This document shows positions 23,722-29,560 of a stretch of 37,836 bases of DNA, piece after piece. Both the position numbers and the translations under genes were made by a program. The stretch's first letter is position 1, and every line of letters starts with the position of its first letter. Under the pieces are notes generated by a model. That model saw nothing but the letters and a program-made list of their open reading frames with translations. It had not been told where the DNA came from and did not search any database. Source of the DNA: Labilithrix sp. (GTDB lineage Bacteria; Myxococcota_A; Polyangia; Polyangiales; Polyangiaceae); NCBI GenBank assembly GCA_019637225.1, contig JAHBWC010000078.1, positions 1 through 37,836 on the forward strand. The letters are read 5' to 3'.

Positions 23722-23727
23722 ACCGTA
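23722..23727 (-). promoter_or_regulatory. Candidate -10 (TACGGT) of the acyltransferase gene
   Basis: TACGGT would give a leader of about 46 nt containing GAGAGA. Its -35 position falls at the edge of the inverted repeats at 23750-23799. Confidence 0.3.
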
Positions 23728-23749
23728 GGCCTCGAGCTCGACCCACGCA

Positions 23750-23799
23750 CGGTCGAACCTGACCGTTTCATGACGCGTTCGGCCAAACCTGACCGAACG
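23750..23799. promoter_or_regulatory. Candidate operator: paired palindromes with direct repeats between acyltransferase and desaturase
   Basis: CGGTC-N6-GACCG lies at 23750-23765, and CGTTCGG-N10-CCGAACG at 23776-23799. Both contain AACCTGACCG, at 23756-23765 and 23786-23795, exactly 30 bases (about three helical turns) apart. The arrangement is typical of binding sites for a dimeric repressor bound twice on one face of the DNA and could control both divergent lipid genes. Confidence 0.5.
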
Positions 23800-23826
23800 A
23801 TGGCGGGCGCTTCGGCGACACGGCCG

Positions 23827-23832
23827 TACAGT
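23827..23832 (+). promoter_or_regulatory. Candidate -10 (TACAGT) of the desaturase gene
   Basis: TACAGT ends 12 bases before ATG 23845, with the proximal palindrome about 27 bases upstream of it. Confidence 0.45.
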
Positions 23833-23844
23833 CGCCCCCGAACG

Positions 23845-24618
23845 ATGGCTATCGCGATCTTCTTCGTCGGGCACTGGGTCTCGTCGGTCTTCTTCCAGAC
23901 CTTCTTCCTCCACCGCTACGGCGCGCACAAGCAGTTCACGATGTCGAAGCGCTGGGAGCGGTTCTTCCACCTCTGCACGTACCTGACGCAGGGGTCGAGC
24001 TTCCTCAGCGCGCGCGGCTACGCGATCCTCCACCGGATGCACCACGCGTACAGCGACGGGCCGAAGGATCCGCACTCGCCCGAGAACCACTCGAACGTCT
24101 TCACGATGATGTTGGCGACGAAGCACCGCTACGACGCGTTCGCCTACCGCCGCGAGGAGCCGGAGGCGCGCTTCGCGAAGGGCATCCCGGACTGGCCGGC
24201 GCTCGATCGCCTGAGCCAGTCGTGGCCGGCGCGCATCGTCTGGCTCGCGGGCTACACGCTCTTCTACGCCGCATTCGCGAACCACTGGTGGATGTGGCTC
24301 TTTCTCCCGGCGCACTTCGTCATGGGGCCGATCCACGGCGCCATCGTGAACTGGTGCGGTCACCGCTACGGCTACCGCAACTTCGACAGCGACGACGTCT
24401 CGCGCAACACGCTCGTCTTCGACTTTCTGACGTGGGGCGAGCTCTTCCAGAACAACCACCACCGCCACGCGATGCGCCCGAACTTCGGCGTGCGCTGGTT
24501 CGAGATCGACCCGACCTGGCAGGTGATCCGCCTCTTCGCGTGGCTCGGGATCGTCGAGCTCCGCCCGGCGCACGAGCAGGTCGACTCGGACGACTCGCTG
24601 CCCGCCAAGGCCGCCTGA
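23845..24618 (+). CDS. Membrane fatty-acid (acyl-CoA/acyl-lipid) desaturase
   Basis: 257 residues. The three His clusters of the di-iron desaturases are present: HRYGAH (His23, His28), HRMHH (His63, His66, His67) and NNHHRH (His205, His206, His208), with further conserved His in GPIHG and CGHRYG. Hydrophobic segments near 2-20, 50-62, 130-150 and 153-170 give a membrane topology. These enzymes introduce a cis double bond into acyl chains using O2. It is at the short end of the family because the start is next to the first helix; upstream in-frame ATGs (23770, 23800) are less likely, since the -10-like element lies after them. A candidate operator shared with the divergent acyltransferase precedes it. 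Confidence 0.94.
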   Translation: MAIAIFFVGHWVSSVFFQTFFLHRYGAHKQFTMSKRWERFFHLCTYLTQGSSFLSARGYAILHRMHHAYSDGPKDPHSPENHSNVFTMMLATKHRYDAFAYRREEPEARFAKGIPDWPALDRLSQSWPARIVWLAGYTLFYAAFANHWWMWLFLPAHFVMGPIHGAIVNWCGHRYGYRNFDSDDVSRNTLVFDFLTWGELFQNNHHRHAMRPNFGVRWFEIDPTWQVIRLFAWLGIVELRPAHEQVDSDDSLPAKAA

Positions 24619-24633
24619 CGCCGGCTTCCGGCG
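24619..24633. terminator. Short hairpin between convergent desaturase and L,D-transpeptidase genes
   Basis: CGCCGG and CCGGCG pair around a CTT loop immediately after the desaturase stop. There is no U tract, so its role as a terminator is tentative. Confidence 0.3.
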
Positions 24634-24648
24634 CGGCGACCGCGACGC

Positions 24649-25524
24649 TCAGCGCGGTCCGACGGCCGGATCGAAGGCGTTCTGGTAGCGGCGAGAGCAG
24701 TAGTTCTCGGGGATCGTGCGCGAGCCGTTGAGCTCCCGCTTGTTGAGCGGGCAGACGAAGGCGGCGAGCTGGTCGGCGGTCCACGACGGGAACACCTTCA
24801 CGTCCGGCCCGGTCGGCCGCGCGACGCCGCGCGCCGCGGGGTAGTTCACGTCGACCTGCTTGCCGTTCCAGACGTCGGGCCGGCGGATGACCGTGACGGG
24901 GACGTTGAGGCCGGTGGTGGCGTCGCCGCGGTGGACGGTGTTCGTCATGTCGACGCCGATGAGGTGCGCGAGCTCGGTGACGTGCTCGCCCTGCATGCGG
25001 TTGCAGCCGTGCGAGACCGGACCGCGAATGAGCTTCCACTCGCCGTCGCTGGCTGTGATCGGACCGTGGAAGGCGATGCCGCGGTTGTACGGGATGAACG
25101 GGAAGCCGCCCCACGTGGCCGCCGAGTTGGTCGGGACCCAAGGCGACACGCGGCTGATCGAGTAGCTCGTGCCCTGCGAGTTGACGCTGGAGCCGGTGGC
25201 GATCGGATACACGACCGCGATCTTCGTGCGGCCGTTCTCGACGACCCTGTCGGCGTAGTACGGGAGCGGCTGGTTCCAGCCGGCGGGGATGAAGCCGGTG
25301 GCGCGCGCCGTGTGCGCCGTGAGCGAGACGGTGAGCGACGGGTTCTCGAGGTGCGGCAGCGTCCCGTTGTAGACCCACTGCTCGGCGGCGCCCTTCCGGA
25401 GCTCGTCTTCGGTCACCTCTCCGTCGCTGACGTCCTCGTCGTCCGCCTGCGCGGCGCAGCCGACCAGCGTCGACATCGCGAGGGGGAGAGCAGCGAGCGC
25501 GAACCAACGAGAGAGCGAGATCAT
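24649..25524 (-). CDS. L,D-transpeptidase (YkuD) lipoprotein
   Basis: 291 residues from ATG 25524, set by a perfect GGAGGA ribosome site five bases upstream; a longer in-frame start at 25557 lacks this. A lipobox (TLVGC, Cys23) is followed by an acidic linker. The YkuD catalytic region is FHGPI (His153) ... GPVSHGCNRMQ, with Cys174 as nucleophile and His172. The usual family form is SHGC[IV]R[ML]; Asn after the Cys is unusual. Such enzymes form 3-3 peptidoglycan crosslinks or attach lipoproteins to the wall. The C-terminal tail has a Cys pair (AFVCPLN, ENYCSRR). It is convergent with the desaturase and divergent from the unknown gene pair at 25805. Confidence 0.9.
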   Translation of the reverse strand: MISLSRWFALAALPLAMSTLVGCAAQADDEDVSDGEVTEDELRKGAAEQWVYNGTLPHLENPSLTVSLTAHTARATGFIPAGWNQPLPYYADRVVENGRTKIAVVYPIATGSSVNSQGTSYSISRVSPWVPTNSAATWGGFPFIPYNRGIAFHGPITASDGEWKLIRGPVSHGCNRMQGEHVTELAHLIGVDMTNTVHRGDATTGLNVPVTVIRRPDVWNGKQVDVNYPAARGVARPTGPDVKVFPSWTADQLAAFVCPLNKRELNGSRTIPENYCSRRYQNAFDPAVGPR

Positions 25525-25529
25525 CGAAG

Positions 25530-25535
25530 TCCTCC
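25530..25535 (-). promoter_or_regulatory. Shine-Dalgarno sequence of the L,D-transpeptidase (GGAGGA)
   Basis: GGAGGA lies five bases before ATG 25524 and fixes the start. It is the best ribosome site of the window and belongs to a gene with a long leader. Confidence 0.75.
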
Positions 25536-25610
25536 GAGCGGGGTGGCTGGAGACCACTCAAGCACACATGGTGCCACCCGAGCCGCCGCGCCGGGCGCAC
25601 GAGATTTCGC

Positions 25611-25617
25611 ATAGTTA
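25611..25617 (-). promoter_or_regulatory. Candidate -10 (TAACTAT) of the L,D-transpeptidase gene
   Basis: TAACTAT is the only AT-rich patch upstream and would give a leader of about 80 nt, in contrast to the leaderless-type genes nearby. Confidence 0.4.
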
Positions 25618-25787
25618 GACGAACGATCCGATCGAAAAATCGAGCCTGGCCCGATCCAGCCCGCCCTGCGTTTCAACCGGTGCCCCGATGTCCCAGCGCC
25701 GGCCGCGCCGACCGCGCCGTCCTCGCGAACGCGTCGCTAGCCGCCGAGGATCGGGACGACGCCGGCCAAGCCCCCGCGTCGGTCTTG

Positions 25788-25793
25788 TATGCT
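25788..25793 (+). promoter_or_regulatory. Candidate -10 (TATGCT) of the unknown two-gene unit
   Basis: TATGCT ends 11 bases before ATG 25805, so the leader would be about 4 nt. It supports ATG 25805 over the longer frame. Confidence 0.5.
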
Positions 25794-25804
25794 GTCGGCC
25801 CCGC

Positions 25805-27337
25805 ATGCTCGAACGCATCGCGCTCCACCAGACGCGCCTCCGCACACCGGGCCTCGGCCTGGAGGGCAAGGGGGTCGCGCTCGGCGCGAAGGGACTCGTG
25901 CTGCTCCCCTCGCTCGATCGGCTGGTCGCGTGGCTCAGCGTCTACACGCGCGAGCACTCGCTCGAAGACCTGATGCCGAGCCTCGTCATCGAGATCGTCC
26001 AGAGCAAGCTCGGGACGAAGGAGATCACGCTCTCATTCGCCGCGGAGTCGAGCGACCGCATGGACCGCGTGGCCGAGACGGCCCGCCTCGTCGGCGGCTT
26101 CACGTTCACCGGCACGAGCCGTCACTTCGTGCAGTACCGCGACGCGGCCGCGCCGTTCGGATACGACGCGACGGAGCTCATCTCGACCGACGCTCCGCTC
26201 GTCCTCTACCACGATCGCTTCACGCAGGTTTACGGCACGGAAAAAGAGGTCGCGCTCCGATCGCTCCTCCTCCGCTTGATGCCGCACGTCGATCCGTCGA
26301 CGATCGACGACAACGGTCCGCGCTTCATCGTCGCGGAGCAGGGCCTCGGCCCGGCGCTCATCCACTACTTCGTCCGCTCGCGCGTCGAGGGCGAGGTCGC
26401 CGTCGGCGAGTGGCCGCCCGAGAGCGCGTTCGACGAAGGGCCGGTGCGCCGCTACATCATGCGCATCCCGGAGCTGCCGCGACGCATGCGCCCGCTGATG
26501 GCGCGGACGCCCGGCCTCACGACCTTCCTGCCCGCGGGTCCCGGCGTCGCCGTCGAGATGGGTTATCGGCATCCGGTCGCGCTCCGCGCGTGTCCCGTCT
26601 TCGACGCGGGCGGGCTCGTGCTCCTCCGCGGTCGCGGCGACGAGGCCTGGACGCTCGAGAAGACGCCGCAGATGGGCGATCTCCGCGCCTTCGCGCGCGT
26701 CGAGCTGCGGAGCGAGGGCGGCGCCGACGCGCTCAAGGCGAACGCGACGAAGCTCCCCGATCCGGTGCGCGTCCCGCTCCGCGTCGTCCCCTCGCCCGCG
26801 CCTTGGCGCAACGTCACCGCGACGTGGATCCAGCCGGCGCAGATCTCGCTGCTCCGTCGCATCGCGTACGCGCTCCCCCACCAGACGATCCTCCGCACGC
26901 AGGTGGCGCTGACGGAGAAGGGCGCGTTCCTCCGATCGAGCCAGGGCATCGAGGCCGTCCCGCTCGGCACGTTCTTCGTCGAGATCCACCCGAACCTCTA
27001 CATCCCGGCCGGCTACGACGTGACGCCCGCGGTCGCGCCCGAGGTGCTCTACCGCGCGCTCGGCGCGTCGGCGTCGCAGGTGCTCTTCATCGACACCGGC
27101 GCGCGGGCGATCGCCGTCGAGGAGGGCGCGTTCTCGCCGCTCGAGACGGCGCTGCTCGAGGCGCAGGCGTGGGAGCCTCTCGTCGCCGACGCGATCCACC
27201 GCGCGCTCGAGGAGCGAGCCGTGGACCTCAAGCTCGAGCCGCTCGGCATGTTCGCGACGAGCCAGGTCGAGCCGCCGGCGGAGCCCGCGCCGCCCGGCGT
27301 GCCGCTGCTTCCTCCGGGGCAAGGGCCTCCTCGCTGA
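25805..27337 (+). CDS. Protein of unknown function, first of a two-gene unit
   Basis: 510 residues from ATG 25805. I do not recognise a family. The protein has no signal peptide or transmembrane segment and looks soluble, with alternating beta strands and helices throughout (LVIEIVQSKLGTKEITLSF, VRRYIMRIPELPRRM, LRACPVFDAGGLVLLRGRG, GTFFVEIHPNLYIPAGYD). A Pro-rich tail (EPPAEPAPPGVPLLPPGQ) ends it. No nucleotide-binding or metal motif was seen. The next gene starts 10 bases after the stop, so the two are almost certainly co-transcribed. Large orphan proteins of this kind in multicellular bacteria sometimes belong to MoxR- or FtsH-linked ternary systems, but no ATPase or vWA gene is in the window, so this is only a hypothesis to test. 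Confidence 0.8.
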   Translation: MLERIALHQTRLRTPGLGLEGKGVALGAKGLVLLPSLDRLVAWLSVYTREHSLEDLMPSLVIEIVQSKLGTKEITLSFAAESSDRMDRVAETARLVGGFTFTGTSRHFVQYRDAAAPFGYDATELISTDAPLVLYHDRFTQVYGTEKEVALRSLLLRLMPHVDPSTIDDNGPRFIVAEQGLGPALIHYFVRSRVEGEVAVGEWPPESAFDEGPVRRYIMRIPELPRRMRPLMARTPGLTTFLPAGPGVAVEMGYRHPVALRACPVFDAGGLVLLRGRGDEAWTLEKTPQMGDLRAFARVELRSEGGADALKANATKLPDPVRVPLRVVPSPAPWRNVTATWIQPAQISLLRRIAYALPHQTILRTQVALTEKGAFLRSSQGIEAVPLGTFFVEIHPNLYIPAGYDVTPAVAPEVLYRALGASASQVLFIDTGARAIAVEEGAFSPLETALLEAQAWEPLVADAIHRALEERAVDLKLEPLGMFATSQVEPPAEPAPPGVPLLPPGQGPPR

Positions 27338-27347
27338 CGAGCCAGCC

Positions 27348-28481
27348 ATGGCGAAGGACGATCCGCAGACGCTCTGCGAGCGGCTCTTCACGAGTTTCCT
27401 CGGGCCGCTCGTCGTGGGGGGGCCGATGGTGCCCGGCAAGCTCTTCGGCGGGAAGAACGCGCTCGCGATCGGCGATCATCGCCAGCCGAGCGACGTCGAT
27501 CTCCTGTCGCGCTGCGAGCTCGCGCGCGTACGGATCGCGCGCCGCCTCGCGCCGATCGACACGCTCGATCCGGCGCCGAGCGGCGACGAGTGGGCGCTCG
27601 CCGCGTGCCTCCACGACATGGTGCAGGCCACGCACCCCGGCTTCGACGCGGTCTTCCGCCGGAGCGGCCCGAAGCGCGTCCTCGACGTGGTCGAGATGAC
27701 GCTCGCGCAGGTTCCGCCGCCGGTGAACGTCGGCGCCGCGCTCTCTCGGCACACGTGGTTTTCGCGCATGTTCGATCTCGCGCGCACCGACGTCGACCTT
27801 CGGTGGTGGACCGGATCGGAGACCTTCCTCGGCACCGAGCCACCGAAGCGTCTCACGGCGTGGCCCGAGCTCCGGCGCGTGACCGAGACGCGCACGCCGC
27901 GGCCGTTGATGGAGCTGCCGACGAGCGGCTCGGCGGTGCCGCTCACGCGGTTCACCGCGGTGACCGAGGCGTTCCTGAAGAAGGTCCCCCTCACCGACCT
28001 CGCGACGGTGACGCGAGCGGCGCCCGCGTTCGCGTGGACGCACGAGAACCTCTCGCTCGCAGCGACGCACGCGGGCCGCACCATCGTGAGCCGTGCGCTG
28101 GCGCAGCTCCCGCAGCGCGCGGTCGACGCTGCCCTCGGGCGCGCGACGCGGCAGCTCTTCGCGACGAAGGCCGTCCGCGCGCTCTTCGTGGCCGTCGATC
28201 TCCTGCGCGATCGCGCGCTGATGGCGGCGAGCGCGCGCCTCACCGGCGGGGCCGCGAGGAGCGGCGGACCGGGCGCGCCGGGGGAGCCCGAGCCGCTCGC
28301 GATCGGCGGCGAGCAGACCGACGCCGCGTTCGCCATCGGAGCCGGCGCGCTCGCCGCGAGCCACTGGATCGCCCAGACCGGCGGCGGCTTCAACGAAGCG
28401 GAGCGACGCGCGATGCTCCTGGTCCTCGCGCCCGCTGCCGAGTCGCGCGCCGCGCGCGACGTGAAGGCGCTGCTCGGCTGA
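27348..28481 (+). CDS. Protein of unknown function, second of a two-gene unit
   Basis: 377 residues from ATG 27348, ten bases after the preceding stop. No family is recognised. The first 120 residues include FTSFLGPLVVGGPMVPGKL and an acidic SDVDLLSR; then come helical stretches (EWALAACLHDMVQ; ARLTGGAARS) and a mostly helical C terminus (FAIGAGALAASHWIAQTG, MLLVLAPAAESRAA). It has no evident signal peptide and is probably cytoplasmic. The pairing with the 510-residue gene suggests they act together. A strong stem-loop lies just beyond the stop. Confidence 0.8.
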   Translation: MAKDDPQTLCERLFTSFLGPLVVGGPMVPGKLFGGKNALAIGDHRQPSDVDLLSRCELARVRIARRLAPIDTLDPAPSGDEWALAACLHDMVQATHPGFDAVFRRSGPKRVLDVVEMTLAQVPPPVNVGAALSRHTWFSRMFDLARTDVDLRWWTGSETFLGTEPPKRLTAWPELRRVTETRTPRPLMELPTSGSAVPLTRFTAVTEAFLKKVPLTDLATVTRAAPAFAWTHENLSLAATHAGRTIVSRALAQLPQRAVDAALGRATRQLFATKAVRALFVAVDLLRDRALMAASARLTGGAARSGGPGAPGEPEPLAIGGEQTDAAFAIGAGALAASHWIAQTGGGFNEAERRAMLLVLAPAAESRAARDVKALLG

Positions 28482-28487
28482 GCGCGC

Positions 28488-28530
28488 GCAAAAACGACGA
28501 CGCCGCGCGCGACCGGGGTCGCGGCGGCGT
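28488..28530 (-). terminator. Rho-independent terminator of the lipoprotein gene at 28574 (stem-loop plus U tract)
   Basis: CGACGCCGC and GCGGCGTCG arms (28496-28504 and 28522-28530) extend inward with CGCGACC/GGTCGCG and one bulge. On the minus strand the stem is followed within three bases by five U residues (28492-28488). The same stem can also form in transcripts of the convergent gene ending at 28481. Confidence 0.65.
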
Positions 28531-28573
28531 CGATCGGAAGCTCGCCAGAGCGGCGTCGAGCGCCGCGCGGCGA

Positions 28574-29293
28574 CTACTTGCTGCCGGGCTTGTTCTTGAA
28601 GGAGATCTTCTCCGGCGCCGGCTCGACGTACTCGATCTTCTCGTACGTCATGACGCCGTTGACCGGATCGGACACGAGGCCCGTCGACGCCTTCGAGAAG
28701 ACGAAGCCGTACTTGCCGGTGATCTTCACCTTCGCGCCGACCGCCGGGAGCGGGTACGGAACGTCGACGCTCCAGATCTCGTCCTTCACGAGATCCTTCT
28801 CCGGGTTCTTGATCTCTTTGAGGTTCTTGTACTTCTCGAAGGCCTCGAAGACCGTGGCGTAGTTCTTCGCCCAGCCGAGGACGCGCACGCGCGGCTTGTC
28901 CTTGCCGGCGCCCTTCTCGTCCGCGATCCAGAACGACGGGATCTCGATCGGCGGCTGGCCCGCGGCCGGGCAGTTCTCGGGATCGGCCTTGCCGGTCTTG
29001 TGGAGCGCGCAGCCCGGTGCGTCGGAGATGTTCTCGTCGACGATGTAGCCGATGATCGTGATCGGCGCCTTCGTCACGTCCGTCTCGTGGATGCGGCTGC
29101 GGAGGTGATGCGACGCACCGTGAATGGTGTACGCGTCGCCGACCTTGATCGGCGCCGAGCTCAGCGTCGGCGGAGGCGGCAAGTTCGGCTTGCGCCCCGA
29201 CCACTCGGGCGCGGGCTTGTACGGCTCATCGGAACCGCTCGAGCAGCCAACAACGAGGACAGCGAATGCGAGTCCGAGGCGCCAGGGCTTCAT
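28574..29293 (-). CDS. Lipoprotein of unknown function
   Basis: 239 residues from ATG 29293; the frame is open a little further, but the lipobox (AVLVVGCSS, Cys17) fits this start. After a Pro-rich linker, the mature protein has a beta-rich domain (GDAYTIHGASHHLRSR; ITIIGYIVDENISD; FWIADEKG) with Cys residues that could form a disulfide, then KVKITGKYGFVFSKAS and a short Lys-rich tail. The IHGASHHLR block suggests a ligand-binding or OB-like fold, but no known family is assigned. A terminator follows on its strand. A TATTCC element lies nine bases before the start. Confidence 0.85.
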   Translation of the reverse strand: MKPWRLGLAFAVLVVGCSSGSDEPYKPAPEWSGRKPNLPPPPTLSSAPIKVGDAYTIHGASHHLRSRIHETDVTKAPITIIGYIVDENISDAPGCALHKTGKADPENCPAAGQPPIEIPSFWIADEKGAGKDKPRVRVLGWAKNYATVFEAFEKYKNLKEIKNPEKDLVKDEIWSVDVPYPLPAVGAKVKITGKYGFVFSKASTGLVSDPVNGVMTYEKIEYVEPAPEKISFKNKPGSK

Positions 29294-29302
29294 GGGGCCG
29301 AA

Positions 29303-29308
29303 GGAATA
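29303..29308 (-). promoter_or_regulatory. Candidate -10 (TATTCC) of the lipoprotein gene
   Basis: TATTCCTTCG resembles the sequences before glgC and at 1207-1216. It ends nine bases before ATG 29293; the last base departs from the T of the other hexamers. Confidence 0.35.
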
Positions 29309-29560
29309 CCATGGGCAAAACGCGCCCGACAAGCGCGGATCCTCCCGCCTCCGGTCGAGTTTTGCCGTAGATCTCGCCGATCTGGCCGAGATCGTGACCT
29401 CGCGGGCGCCGGGGGGGCCGCGTCTCCTCGAGGTCTTCCTTCGCGCGGCCGCCCGGCGGGAGCGGCCGCGCTCGTCCCCGAGCCGCCCCGGTCCCCGGAG
29501 CCCGTCCCCAGCGAGCGGGCGTCAGCGCGATCGGTCGAGCGACCGCGCGCCCTTCCCCGC

